64,000 nt of DNA from Blastobasis lacticolella. Taxonomy: Eukaryota; Arthropoda; Insecta; Lepidoptera; Blastobasidae. Of the stretch, positions 32,130-43,885 are shown in pieces. Under the pieces are notes generated by a model. The model did no database searches and was not told the DNA's origin. It saw only the letters and a list, made by a program, of their open reading frames with translations. Where the stretch lies: positions 186,001-250,000 of the forward strand of contig LR990041.1 in NCBI GenBank assembly GCA_905147135.1, given 5' to 3'. The translations under genes and the position numbers were made by a program. Positions within the stretch are counted from its first letter, which is position 1; each line of letters starts with the position of its first letter.

Positions 32130-32360
32130 ATCGTGGCTAGCAAATAGCGAGTGCGGTGCGCGCGCGCCGCTGGCCACGCCCACCGCACGCCCCGCCCCCC
32201 GCCCCCGCCACCCGCGGCCGCTGCATTTGAAAACCAGATTGCTCTATCTGAGCGTCACGAGACATTATTATGGAGATGAGGCCGCGAACGCGTGGGATCA
32301 GCTTTATGCTGCGACGCGGTTGTCCGACTTGTATGTGTACTGTCGCCGCGGTGCAGTTCA
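32130..32360. other. GC-rich island
   Basis: C-runs near 32185-32210 form a quadruplex-type pattern on the minus strand. A less GC-rich block to 32350 follows. Frames here on both strands are low-complexity (A/R/P-rich) and have no domain. Confidence 0.4.
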
Positions 32361-32624
32361 AACGATGCCCTAATATGTTGTACCGTGCATCAGCAGAACG
32401 GGATGAACCTCCTGAAAAAAGGAGCCTTCCGTAAAAACATCAGAAACACCCAAACTGGATGGCACCCTGGGTCGTAACGCGACGAGAATCTTAAGCTATC
32501 TGGCAAAACCTTTAGCCACGGTGGCATACAAAGTTAGCCACATTGACAGCGCTCACAGCAAAATAAATTGCATCGTGTCTCAAATACCCGAATACAGAAA
32601 ACTAACGCACAGCGTTACAACTCA

Positions 32625-32823
32625 CACCATTATCGTCGTCATCTTGGAGTTAAATCACAGTTGCGATCCTGCTTATCAGGTTATTGCAGTGAACCGACCA
32701 CCATCTGACCCCCGTAACCCTGTTAACAGGGGAACCTGGCCAGATTGAATCGTGGTTACACATTCAGTCGCCTTAATGTGCAGGTTTCATCACGATGTTT
32801 GCCTCGCCGTAAGAGCATCGGTT
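32625..32823 (-). mobile_element. SINE family A, head lost
   Basis: On the minus strand 'atgctcttacggcgaggcaa', 'acatcgtgatgaaacctgca', 'gtaaccacgattcaatctgg' and 'gggggtcagatggtggtcgg' match the family A body. The tail region to 32625 is more diverged. Confidence 0.8.
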
Positions 32824-33615
32824 TGTGTCAAATCATTGAGCCGTATACTGCGTTCTGTGCGTTCACTTAAGGAATAGACGAGCACTGTGCGAACGCATAC
32901 TACTTTTTTTTTCAATTCACAGCATTGATTGCATGATACATGGGTACTACTTTACTTAAATATTGTTTGTGAATACGCATGTAAGACACGTGACAACCAA
33001 TGCTCGTTTGCCTCCCTCCATTATAAAGAAAACACCTGTATTTTTGTTTCTTGATACCGAAATGTACAAATCGTAGACATTATGGACCACTTCCCGCTTC
33101 CCATCACGTCGGCTGTCTCCCACTAAGGTTAGATGAAAACAAACTGCGACGCGATTCACACTACAACCGCACCGCGGCCACACGCCGTAAGTCCTATCGC
33201 ACTCGTATCACAAAAAAAATTAGCATGTCCGGAAGCGTCGAATCACAATTTCCATAAATTTGCATGCAATCGCTTTCCAACATGCCGATAGGGGCAGGGG
33301 CGGTAGTCGTTTAACAATTAACTATTGTTGGACTAATTGCTCCGTTTTGTTTGATCCGCGATACCATTGCGGGGTAATAATTAGCGGTAAGGGCCCCTCG
33401 ATTCACGCTTTTATGGTGTTTCGATTCGATTTTCTAATGAAATACTGTAAGACTAAACTCTCTTTATTATAAAAAGCGTTGCCCAACGTTTGTTGGCATA
33501 GAACGAAAATTGACATAGGTAATGCTTTTGTTTTGGGATACCAGCAGTAAATATCGTTGGTTTACAATATTGAGATATTGACTATTAAATTCACTATGTT
33601 GCACATTGAATTGCG
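32824..33615. other. Gene-free stretch, nothing recognised
   Basis: Only short domain-free frames. No recurrent repeats were seen. Confidence 0.35.
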
Positions 33616-33957
33616 ATACAATGTTTTCATCATATCAGCCAGAAGACACCCACTGCTGGACATAGGCCCCCCCAGAGATCTCCGGGCCGGTCTCTCACAG
33701 GCCGGTCCTGTGCTTTCCGCATCCAGCTGGTACCTGCGATCCTTACCAGGTCGTCGGTCCTCCTTGTAGGAGGCCTACCCACGCTGCGTCTTCCGGTACA
33801 TGGTCGCCACTCGAGAACTTTACTGCCCCATCCACCTGTTCTTCGAGTTATGTGCCCTGCCCACTGCCACTTCAGTCTGGCAATCCTTAGAGCTATGTCG
33901 GTGACCTTGGTTCGCTTGCGGATCTCCTTATTTCCTCCTCTCCTCATATAATGTTTT
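33616..33957 (-). pseudogene. RTE-like LINE C-terminus with target duplication
   Basis: The minus-strand frame (33947 to 33630) reads 'RKRTKVTDIALRIARLKWQW', 'AGHITRRTGGWGSKVLEWRP' and 'RRSVGRPPTRRTDDLVRIAG', the C-terminal region of lepidopteran RTE-like ORF2. Near the end a change of frame at a G7 run breaks the normal ending, which is still readable in the next frame as 'SGGAYVQQWVSSG' plus stop. The direct repeat ata[ct]aatgtttt (33616-33627, 33946-33957) is a likely target duplication. 5'-truncated and inactive. Confidence 0.85.
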
Positions 33958-36912
33958 ACCTCTGATGAATTTTACTTTACTGACTTTAGAAAAGAGACAT
34001 TCAAATTATTTAACGAGTTCGTTGTATTTTCTGCGATACATATTATTGTCACGCATGAATTTTACCCAATAGTGATGACAAATTCAGTGAATGAAAAATC
34101 GAGTGAATCGAATAAGAAACTTGGATAATCAAAAACTAGTGCAAGTACCTACTTAGTCAAAATACCTTTGTATAGGTCTTTGTGGAGAGCTTGGAGGTTG
34201 GGTGGCACTGTAAGGGGTTCACTGAGTGGAGTTCACTGATGTAGCTTTATGTTAGGTTTGTAAGCATAATAAATCTTTGTAGGAAGAATTTGTAACAGTT
34301 CTTCACGTGGGTAGCTAGCTATACTTTAATAACTCTCTCGAGCGCGACGAAACCCATCATGGTAATTGTAGACCACTATGGGCTGTGGATGGTTTATGAT
34401 TATTTCTAAATTAATAATTATCTCACTTTTAGAAGGAGTTGCACTGTAGGTTTTCAAGGTGCCTCAAGTGGGTTCGAAGGACTCAGTGCATTGGCAATGC
34501 TTCGAATACCTCTGGTAGAAACCGAAAGATTTATCTCGTAACTACGGACTACTTACGAAAGTATATTCCAGAGGTCAATATGATCAAGACTAACGTACGA
34601 GTATGTAGAGCCTGTCACAGTCTGGAGAGTCACTCAGGCATATTACTACCGCGTGTTTTCTACAGACCTTTGGCCGTTTGGCCGTTTTAGCCTCCTCTGC
34701 CGAGGAGTATCCTCCCGTAAATGGGCACAAAAATTGACTGTCTCTACATAGATTATAATTATCATAATTTCGAATGTCAGCTCTCTAACTTAAAAACATA
34801 TAAGGAAACTATTGCTCCTAGAATACCAGTCCATAAAGTCAAATCAATCAAACTTTATTTATTGAGGTCATTAACTATATATTTTAATCGTCGAAGAGGA
34901 GGGGATAGGAAAGTAGGAAGGAAACACACAGTGACATGTTGGCCGCCCCGACAAGAGGACACTCACCAAACGCCGACAACGGCCGGACCGTGCCCGACAC
35001 TACCAGACAGACCCGGTCAGAATCTACATATCGGGTGACAGCTGTCAAATTTAAAACCGTTACAAATAGAAAAATTTTGTTGCAAGAATACCAGTTCTTA
35101 AAGAGCAATAATAATAAGAATAAGCCAAACTTTTTTAACGAAATAAAGTCATCTCCAATGTTGCAGATGGTCACGAGAATATAATCGATATAATCGTGAT
35201 CGATAATCGTGGGCATATGTCCAATAGTAAGCCTATTGCTGCGGCCGGGTGAAATTCTTTTTGTCTTTTCATGAGATTCCGTTCGCTCCTTAGCTCTCAC
35301 TTGCCTCGTTATCTGCAGTAGTGTCACAGTTTAGTTTACTCTCTACATTCGAGATCAAACGTAAATGTAAACGTAGCGTCAACAAACATTGCTCAACTCT
35401 TGCGTCACTTTGCCCTAGTCCATACTTTTCAATCATTGTTTATTTGTTTAATACTTTGTGTAATGCATTCTTGATGGAACTCCATGATATGATAAATTGA
35501 AAACACCTTTACAGGAACCACTATTATCAAAATAAAGTTATAATATTATTAACAATGCAGTTGAAAATATTGCTTAATGACATTGATATTTATAAGTATA
35601 TGGATATGCTTGTACGAACGATTAACTCTTACCGTTACCATATTAAATAAAATGGCGCAGTCTTCTGTACCACAAACTTGTTTGACCCGATCACAGCGGC
35701 ACTGTTGTTGGCATTGATATGACATTTTAATATGGCAACACTTAGTTAGAGTTTTGGCCGCCGGTTTAGGCACTGAAATAGACTTCAGTCATCAATCTTG
35801 CCAAGCCGCCAGACAAAACCTTGTAAAAGCATACAAAATTGTTGTAACGTAATACCTAAAATATAAATTTCTAAACAGTGATAATTGGGATTCATCAATT
35901 ACAAATCCAACCTTGAATTTCAACCCTTAATCTTTATAATTTTATCTCCTTTAAAATTAGGCCACTTTTGTTGTTGCAGAATTATTTAACGATTTAACAC
36001 GTTACAAGTTAATATTAATATTTTAACTGCTTTGAAGCTAAATTACATAGACATTATTGTTATTGATTAATATGTATAACCATTTGTTATCTATTTTTAT
36101 CTATAATTATATCCGTTCTGCGAAAACAAAATCAACGGTATTATGCCACCGCACACCGGTGCAAAGTCACATCGTGTGCATGTATGTAAGCAAGTAACAA
36201 GCAGATGGAGTGCATTGAATTTGAATGAATATACCTACTAATCATGGCCGGTTAAAAATTTAGCAATGAACACTGAAATATTGATTGGAAATGCTAAAAA
36301 CATAAGTTTTACAAGTAATACATAATGTTTATAATACTTTACGGAAAATCCTTTTTTTTTAATTATTAGTGCATGTGTTTACTACGCAACTCGGCATTCT
36401 TAGTTTGTAAAGTAACGACCATTCGCACACGTAGTCAAAACGTCACTGAGATGACGTTGGTGCTCCATTGTAGTTTTAGCACTAATGAAGTTCCTTTATA
36501 TAATGAACCGGTCCATACCCTAGTATATAGAAGTCTTTGTTTAATGATATTTTTTTCTGGTTGTTTAATTATATTCAAAACTGGTTGCAATACATTAACA
36601 CTATTTCCTCAACTGGTACACAAGGGTCAAAAACGTCCCAGATGAAGTATTCTTTTCACATAACTTTAAAACAAAATGTTTGAACGTCCACCTGCCATGT
36701 ATTCCTTTGTTGAACTAAGTACTTTGCTCAGACTGCGTCTTAATTTTTTTTTGGCGGTAATTACGTAAGTCATGATTATAATCCTTGCCGGGTTATTTTA
36801 GACGCACGCATACCTGTAGTAGTGTGTAGTACTGTAACTTTTTGTTTTGAAGTTGTTAGAGAAAATTTACCCAAATAAGGAAAAGCGATTAGAGATTTGG
36901 CTGATTAGAGAT
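33958..36912. other. Gene-free stretch, nothing recognised
   Basis: About 3 kb without recurrent repeats or credible coding. Several frames of 70-147 codons (for example 34884-35327 minus, 34721-35038 plus) are mutually antisense and have no domains. Too little signal for any call. Confidence 0.4.
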
Positions 36913-37178
36913 GGCTGTGTGGTGTCCGGCAGAGTAGAATAGCACCAACCCATTACACTCATGGGTGTCGTACAAGGCGACTAATGTTTTCGAGGCAAAA
37001 GTTCAAGAGTCTCCGTAGTCTGGAATATGGGCAGCAGCATTTTCCATTGTTATATTTAAACACTGCGATCTCCAACCCGCCTGCCAAGCGTGGAGATTAT
37101 GGCAATAACCTCCCCTTTCGTGGGAGAGGCCCTGGGTCCTGCAGTGGACTGTAACGGGCTGTGATGATGATTAGAGAT
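36903..37178 (+). mobile_element. Family Z retroposon, complete copy with target duplication
   Basis: The body 36913-37168 has 'gtgtccggcagagtagaata', 'gtcgtacaaggcgactaatg', 'gcgatctccaacccgcctgc', 'ggagattatggcaataacct', 'cctgcagtggactgtaacgg' and a GTGATGAT end. The direct repeat gattagagat lies at 36903-36912 and 37169-37178. No ORF is present. It is likely mobilised in trans by a LINE sharing the 3' end. Confidence 0.85.
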
Positions 37179-38632
37179 TTAGATGAATTCTAATGAAGAA
37201 GGCTCAGTCATTGACGATAGTGTATCAGAACATTGTGATTATGGAACGGCATCTGAAATAAATGGTGTTGAAGAGGAGTTTGGTAGAAGAAGTCCTAACG
37301 GCCAGCACCCGCCAGATTTTTACTAAAGCATGTGAAGACGATTAATGATCCTTGGCGGAATAAGTTCCAGGTGATCGGATAATGTACCATTATGGCCGAA
37401 ATATACCTATTCAAACGGTCACAAAATCCGTAAGCACTAACCATGATCCGTCGAGAAATTATCATCATCAAATTACCCGGACTTATCGGAGAAGCTCGTG
37501 TCAACTAAGCCTTTGGAAACATGATTGCGTTTGTTTACTAATAGCATGATTGATAAGATTATTGAAAAAACAAAAAATAACAAATCCCTAAACTGGTTAT
37601 AAAAGGAATTTCGTGCTTGCATATTATATTTAAAAAACATTTCAGTAATATTTTTCGTATGGGGTCGTAAAAGTTATTGTATAATATTTGCTACATATTA
37701 AGATTGTTTAATTTTCATTAAATCTTCTTCAATACTAACCAAAGGATGTCTGATATTTTTTTTAGTTGGTTTTTCAAGCAAGTTTAATTGCAAAACCTGT
37801 GTAGGTACCGCAAAAAAATAACTGATTAAATGAACTGAAATAAACAACTGCATAACCTGTGTACCACAAAATAACTGATTTATTGATTTATAGAATTTTT
37901 AAAAAAATAGGACTGATGCCAACACGTTTTCATCATTATTAAAATGTACACATATTGTGTCCACGTATTGATGTGCATGTAAATGCGTATTTTTATTGAT
38001 ATCTTTATATTTCTTCAGTTCATTCAATAATGAAAAGAGAATCGGTTTTTATTAGTTATTTGCCTACAAATTAAGATATGAGCCAAAATATGAGGCGAGT
38101 CAGAATTGAATCTTGTGTACCAGAAATGATTCTTAAAATACTTTCCCAGCTGACGGTTAATTATAGTGGAACTTGCGTAAAAAGCGTTCAATGTGTCAAT
38201 TGATTAATTGATAAGCTATATCTTCGCTTCCATAACTAAATATAAACACTATCGATCATTTTTCGTGAGCATTAGAACAATCGCAACTAATCGATAACGA
38301 CATTTACAAGAAAATAATCGTTAATCGAATAACCGAGATTCGATAATGTCGATCTCATCACTGTAGTACCTTTCAGGCAATGCTTTGTATGACGCACACA
38401 GTATACTTTTATACTTTTGCTTAGACTGCGTTCCTCCTCTGGAAGCCATCAAGTCTAGAGTGAATAGACCGCCCGAGTATGCTATTATCAGTTACCTATC
38501 ACGAGAAATGTATGGCTACTTTATCTAAAGTAAAATCGGAAGGTGTGCTTTCATCATTTGCATCTCCTATTACGTACTTTCCAAACTACGCACCTGATTT
38601 TCGAGCGGTCTTTCCCATACGAAGCCAGGCGG
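37179..38632. other. Gene-free stretch with a 61-bp imperfect duplication
   Basis: 'gcaaaacctgtgta' (37790) and 'gcataacctgtgta' (37851) start two imperfect units ending 'aaataactgatt'. The part around 38240-38360 is rich in atcgat/cgataa words and ends 'ctcatcactgtag', reminiscent of one hAT end, but I found no partner end. Confidence 0.4.
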
Positions 38633-38806
38633 ATCACACATTCTGCGACTGAATGTGTAACTGTGAACCAATCTGGTTACGCTCCCCTATTTTCAGGGTC
38701 ACGGAGTCCAAATGGTAGTCGCTCTACTGTAATTGCCTGATCTACCAAATCCTGAAACTCGCGCGCGAGAGCCCAACCGGGACATTGATGCCTAGATGAC
38801 TATTAT
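38633..38806 (+). mobile_element. SINE family A, partial
   Basis: 'cgactgaatgtgtaactgtg', 'aaccaatctggttacgctcc', 'ggtagtcgctctactgtaat' and 'gagcccaaccgggacattga' match the 3' two-thirds of family A. Confidence 0.8.
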
Positions 38807-38854
38807 TAATAAGCCAGGCAAGTGCTGGTTTAAGTTATAAGTAGCCCGATAAAC

Positions 38855-38950
38855 CGCAATGCCGCACCTTCGCCGCGGCTACGTGCGATGCGCCCGCGCC
38901 GGCGCCGACGCCCGTAAACGCTATCTTATCGCGGCTGTCGCTCAAAACGT
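38855..38950. other. GC-rich patch
   Basis: 'gcccgcgccggcgccgacgc' in an otherwise AT-rich surrounding. Unique in the window and non-coding. Confidence 0.35.
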
Positions 38951-39098
38951 GTTGAATATTAATTAAAATACAATCTATGAAAACACCATTTACGATTAAA
39001 AATGCGATTAGAAAGCGTTACCTAATGCCACCGTGAGATTGTGAAAACTGTTACTCTATAATCTGTCTAGCGAGTAACTATCGAAAAATTGTAGGCTG

Positions 39099-39147
39099 CT
39101 ACGAAATTCACCAACCAATTTTTAATTGGTTGCACTATTTTTCGTAG
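39099..39147. repeat. Nested hairpin
   Basis: Outer arms ctacgaaa (39099-39106) and tttcgtag (39140-39147), inner perfect arms caaccaatt (39112-39120) and aattggttg (39124-39132). It looks like a small foldback structure or the core of a MITE. Confidence 0.75.
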
Positions 39148-39969
39148 ACACATTATAAAAATTCGATTTAGGTTAGGTTAAGTTAGATTAATGTTATGAC
39201 AAAGCCTATAATAGGAGTCCGCCGAGCGGCGCCCACGCAACGGATTTTTATACGGTTTTCTCTTTCATTTAGAGAATTTCTTCCGGAAGGTATACCTACG
39301 TGTATAGCTAATACATGCATTTATAAAAGAGAAAAATCGAGAACACGTCTGCGAAGCCGGGGCAAGTCGCTGGTTCGCTAGTATCTAGTTTAGATATAAA
39401 CTGTTTTAACAACCTTACTGTGACATTACCGAATGAATGTAAAAAATAACCGCGCAGTATTCACACTCCCTATCTATCTATATCGTGATTTCGCAGGAAA
39501 TAATCGATTATTATGTGTACCTACACATTAAGCGAGGGCTTAGCCAGAATTTATTATTTGCATTTGTGATTATCAATAATCAACTACCTATCAGGCTTTA
39601 TTCACTTGCGATTATCTATGCGATGAAGCCCATTCAGGCGAACCTCGGATCGTGTCCTACTACCGGTAGGATTTTATTTTTATAAGGTAGATTTTATGGA
39701 TTCAACATTATTAAGATTGACGTCAATAAGTGTGTTTATTTATACCTACGTTAAATAAATGATTTTGAATTTGAATGAATTTGGTACAGAGTCAGTCAGA
39801 GTATCCACTACTGGACTGGCTTTCCACGAGCCATTCTCATGGTTCAGCAGCGTAGCGTAAGATGGTCCCCCGAAATATAATAATAATCATCGTAGAGGGC
39901 GTCAATATTACGGTTGTGATATTGACGACAATAAATTAAACACCAATAGATTTAACAAATAGGTACCTG
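39148..39969. other. Gene-free stretch, nothing recognised
   Basis: Short domain-free frames only. Nothing recurrent. Confidence 0.35.
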
Positions 39970-40278
39970 ATCGTTTAAGGCCCCAGCATTTGGCAGATCA
40001 GATAATTAAAGTTGAACGACTGCCATCTGACCTCCGCGACCTTGTTAATAGGGGAACCTGACCAGATTGGATCGCCTGAATGTAGGTACAGGTTTCCTCA
40101 CAATGTTTTCCCTCGCCGTAAGAGCATCGATTAGAGTTCAGCTAATGTACAAATCATTACTAGTAGATGGCGACACTGGGGTTCAAAGCCGGTACCTCTC
40201 GCTTAGCTACGGGTCCAACCCCCTAGACCACCTAACACATGAAAGAAGTGCGCTAGACATTAGGCCACCAACGCTGTA
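39970..40278 (-). mobile_element. SINE family A with rearranged head
   Basis: The minus-strand body ('cctgtacctacattcaggcg', 'gatccaatctggtcaggttc') is preceded by a tRNA-like head with ggtggtctagggggttggac (box A-like) and ggctttgaacccc (box B-like). A second head-like piece 'ttggtggcctaatgtctagc' lies further upstream, so the head looks duplicated. Confidence 0.8.
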
Positions 40279-40379
40279 ATAGATGGGCAGAAGTAAGAGA
40301 GCCGGTGAATACGGAAGGATCAAAATAAGGAGTGGTTCCTTCATTTGTTCCGCAGACTGTCCACTCCTACAAAAGCGTG

Positions 40380-40480
40380 AATTTTATCGTAGCCGTAGCG
40401 TTCCGCGCGGATCGTATAAAGTAAACACGCGGCGGTGCGCGCGCGCAGGTGCCCTATATCGGGCCCGGCCGTATCTTGAG
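40380..40480. other. GC-rich patch
   Basis: 'cgcggcggtgcgcgcgcgca' and neighbouring GC words. Non-repeat and no domain in overlapping frames. Confidence 0.35.
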
Positions 40481-40997
40481 CAAACATCGCTTTCTCGGAA
40501 CCATCATGCACAGGCTGACACCTTTACTTAGACTAACAAATAACAATATTTACTGGCAAAAATATGGGGCAAATGTGACTTGTCATTCAATTAATTCAAT
40601 AGATATAAACTCTCAGTATTCTGAACTTGACCCTATTCTTAGATTCTCATAATTATCTTATCCTATTAATGATTAATAATGTGATGAATATATAATGAAA
40701 TTTTGGATAATACGCTATATCCAGAACAGCACATAGCATATTTGAAATTAAATGAAATGACGCCGACATGAAATAAATAATTTAACTCGTAAATAAATGT
40801 GGTTCCAGCGGGGACACGTCATAGCTGAATTTTACGCGGTTGAAGTCGCGTGCAAAAGCTAAGTCATACCCATTCTTCTGGGTTAATGATGAAATTTATA
40901 AAACTTTACAACAGCCACGTACTTACTAAATTCACTGTTAAATAATAGATATAATGGACGTGTAAATACTTAAATAGTCAATAGGTATAAATTATTT
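40481..40997. other. Gene-free stretch, nothing recognised
   Basis: AT-rich without recurrent structure. Confidence 0.35.
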
Positions 40998-41180
40998 GAC
41001 GACCTGAGTGGTTCAGTGGTCAACATCTGTCACGCAAGAGGTCCCGGGTTCAATTCAATATGTATAATAAGTAGTTTATCAGTTATCTAGCACCCATAAC
41101 ACAAGCTTTGCTTACTTTGGGGCTAGATGGCGCTGTGTGAATTTGTCCACGATTATTTATTTATTATATTTATTATTATT
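40998..41180 (+). mobile_element. SINE family B
   Basis: The tRNA-like head 'gacctgagtggttcagtggt' has box A-like gtggttcagtggtcaac and box B-like gggttcaattc. The tail 'agcacccataacacaagctt', 'tggggctagatggcgctgtg' and 'tgaatttgtccacgattatt' with (ATTT)n is shared with 41858-41970 and 56650-56905. Confidence 0.8.
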
Positions 41181-41229
41181 CCATTAGCTTCGTAGCTCCC
41201 CAAATTCTGCGCCCAACGCGGTCTGCATT

Positions 41230-41847
41230 GTATGTACTAGGGATGTTACGGAGCTTCGACTCCGACTCCGATAAGTCGGAGCTTCCGATTGATCTTACAC
41301 CTCCGGTTCCGACTTCGGATCCGATACTTTTAAATCGGAGGTCGAACCATAGCCGATAGCGGCGGCGGCGACGCGCGGCGGCTGCGGTCAACGTGTACGA
41401 ACAGGTTTATGCATGTCGCCCGGGGACACGACACACACACGTGGGAAAAGCACCCGTTCTGTCATCGATTCATATTTCACTTGTTGTTACGCAATACGGA
41501 TGGTTTGTTTTGTTTTGTGCGGTGTGTCAATTAAAGTTATCTGTTTTTGATTTAATTTGCTAACTGTCATAAAAAATGTTATTATTTTTATTTGTGGCAC
41601 CTATATGATAGGTATAGGTTTATTATTTTTTAATTAAAATTCAAGAGGCTGATTGATTAATGTTTTAACTATTTTATTTTATTGCCTGCCCTTAACACAT
41701 CTTTCTTCTCCGCTACCATCTTCAACTCCGCCTCCGACTCCGATTCCGCTTCCGATTCCGGTTCCGACTCCGAAAAACCAAATTTAGAAACTCCGACTCC
41801 GACTTCGGTTCCGATAAAACCACCTCCGTAACATCCCTGGTATGTAC
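41230..41847. mobile_element. Non-autonomous hAT-type element rich in TCCGAC
   Basis: The body 41238-41839 (602 bp) begins tagggatgttacgga and ends with the inverse, tccgtaacatccctg, with one terminal mismatch. It is flanked by a perfect 8-bp duplication gtatgtac (41230-41237, 41840-41847). T/CAGGGATG ends and 8-bp targets are hAT hallmarks. Both subterminal zones are arrays of hexamers, tccgac/tccgat/gtcgga, in opposite senses (41249-41345 and 41712-41830). There is no transposase. Frames such as 'SEPESEAESESEAE' are translations of the hexamer array. Confidence 0.9.
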
Positions 41848-41857
41848 ATAACAATGT

Positions 41858-41975
41858 TATTGTATTATCTAGCATCTAGTTATCTAGCACCCATAGCACA
41901 AGCTTTGCTTAGTTTGGGGCTAGATAGCGCTGTGTGAATTTGTCCACGAATATTTATTTATTTATTTATCTTTAT
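41858..41975 (+). mobile_element. SINE family B, 3' fragment
   Basis: 'ctagcacccatagcacaagc', 'tttggggctagatagcgctg' and 'tgaatttgtccacgaatatt' with an (ATTT)n tail. The head is missing. It lies directly beyond the hAT-type element. Confidence 0.8.
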
Positions 41976-42124
41976 GAAAGCTAATAAATATGAATATGAA
42001 TATGATCTGCGGTCTGCCTCTAAAAGCTTAGTCGTCTTATACGGCACCCGTAAGTCGAAGAGACACTCCGGTTACACTTACACACTAATATTAGTAATTA
42101 ATTTTAACCTCAGTACCGCCACGT

Positions 42125-42345
42125 ACCGATGAGCCTTTTGTGAGGGAAACCATCATGATGAAACTTGCACATTCAGGCGACTGAAAGTGTAACCATGATC
42201 CAATCTGGTCATGTTCCCATGTTAACAGAGTCACGTAGGTCCACTGTAACTACCTTATCTTTCAAATCCTATCATCGTCAAGGCGGACCCCGGGCCCTAA
42301 AACGAGTGCACCACCGTATATGAGCACCAAGATGACCAAAGTAAT
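42125..42345 (+). mobile_element. SINE family A, head lost
   Basis: 'tgtgagggaaaccatcatga', 'cacattcaggcgactgaaag', 'gtaaccatgatccaatctgg', 'aaggcggaccccgggcccta' and an end in 'agcaccaagatgacc'. Confidence 0.85.
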
Positions 42346-43224
42346 TAATGGTAACCAACGCAGAATTATTCACTGACGAAACTCCTGTGTATAATACTTC
42401 ATCGCTCTATTTCATCAAAACCCACCTAAGTGTCAGTGAACCCCTCAACTACGATTTATGGCTCTATCGTTCACAACTGGCGACCACTTATTAACACGTT
42501 ACAGACAGTCGTAGTTGACGCAAGGCTGACACACCATTACGCCTTATTGGTGTGAACCAGCGACTTATTCGTAGATACATGCGCGTAGTGTAAGTTTAAC
42601 TGAGTGAGTTGTTTGGAAAAACACGTCGTGTTGGGTAAAGACGGGAAGATTCCGCTGTAAGGTATCGGTAGCCAGCGATTTATGAGGTATCCTTATACAA
42701 CGAGGAGGTAGATTTAAAATGCTTGTATGTACATATAGATACTCTATATGTGAGCTAACTGCTGGTTCAGTGGAAACTAAACTAATCTAGATGCAGATAG
42801 TTTTCGTATTGAAGGTTTGAATTTTTCTTGTCTTTTTTTCATTCGTTTGAGTGTTTAGAAATGAATTGTGTTATTGTTTGTACTCTTAGTAAATGTATTT
42901 AATGGTACGCGAAATGAGTTTCTAACTTTTATAGGTTAATGATTTATAATAAAGCAGTTAAATAAACAACACAAGTCGCCGCTAGATGGCGTTGTTTTGT
43001 GATTTCATAATTTTTCTTTTATCATTGCTGTTTTATATTTTATAAGTTGAAATCCATTTCACGCTAAGTTGGATACATTTACTAACGGCCAATTGCACAA
43101 ACATACATTAAAAAGATCAAATCCTTGAAGGAAAGTCCTCAACAAAGTCACATAAAATTTGTAACGCAAAATAGTTCGTGTCTGCCTGTTTGTTCGCATA
43201 GGTAGATATTTTAAACAAAGCAGG
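42346..43224. other. Gene-free stretch, nothing recognised
   Basis: No repeats or credible frames were seen. Confidence 0.35.
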
Positions 43225-43335
43225 TATTGTTTATGTTATACGACAGACAAACAGGCTAGCGGGCCACCTGATGGAAAGAGGTCACCGCCGCCTATGGATA
43301 TCAGCAACGCCAGAGGCGCTTCCAATATCAATGGG
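43225..43335 (+). repeat. Dispersed repeat family W fragment
   Basis: 'cgacagacaaacaggctagc', 'gggccacctgatggaaagag', 'gtcaccgccgcctatggata' and 'tcagcaacgccagaggcgct' form the 5' portion of family W. Confidence 0.75.
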
Positions 43336-43589
43336 TAAGTAGGTACCAGTAAGTACTTATACTGAATAGGTACCTACGAGCAGTGTTCTACGAGCTTTAG
43401 GTATAAAGATAGACTGGATAATCTGTATAAAGTCAAGCGATTAATTATGGAGTAAATAAGCGTTTATCTTTCCCTGTTGGAAGTGAAAATAATACCCAAT
43501 AATATATGATTTCATTCTAAAATATAACAGTAACAAATACGTACCTACTTAATACTTACACTGTTTGTCTACAGCATCGTCATATCTAT

Positions 43590-43885
43590 CACCGATATCT
43601 TTATCAGCAGATAAAAAAGTCAACGGAAATAGCGATTAATTTGCATAAGCATAAATTCGCATTTGCAAAAGTATAAAGTGACCACATTCCGCGCACGCTG
43701 TATCAGTATCAGTATCGTATCATTCGCGAATAAATAATATTGGGTGCGAATCAATATGCAGCGTTTATCGGCGCGAACACGCCCGCTTGCGTCAGGTGTT
43801 TGTTGGAAAAAAATATGTGGGTCAGCGCGCCGGCGCCCGCGCAGACCCCCCTTCCCCCTTCACCCTTCGCGCATACAAATTATGG
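43590..43885. promoter_or_regulatory. Candidate regulatory block: paired GATA and POU-type sites next to a GC island
   Basis: TTATCAGCAGATAA (43601-43614) is a back-to-back GATA pair. aatttgcataa (43638-43648) and a second atttgcaaaa resemble octamer/POU cores. The flanking 43740-43880 is GC-rich and ends in a C-run. The sequence is unique in the window. Frames across the island have no domain. Enhancer function is inference. Confidence 0.3.

Noticed and set aside
34884..35327. 147-codon minus-strand frame
   Set aside because: Overlaps two plus-strand frames of similar length, has no motif and lies in AT-rich sequence where such frames arise by chance.
38230..38365. Possible third hAT-type element ending 'ctcatcactgtag'
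   Set aside because: No matching opposite end or 8-bp duplication could be found.
39165..39190. Telomere-like TTAGG units (ttaggttagg)
   Set aside because: Only two units, followed by a diverged one, too few for an interstitial telomere tract. A similar single match near 62585 is also chance.
41669..41875. Acidic 'SEPESEAESESEAE' peptide
   Set aside because: Translation of the TCCGAC-type hexamer array in the hAT element, not a protein.
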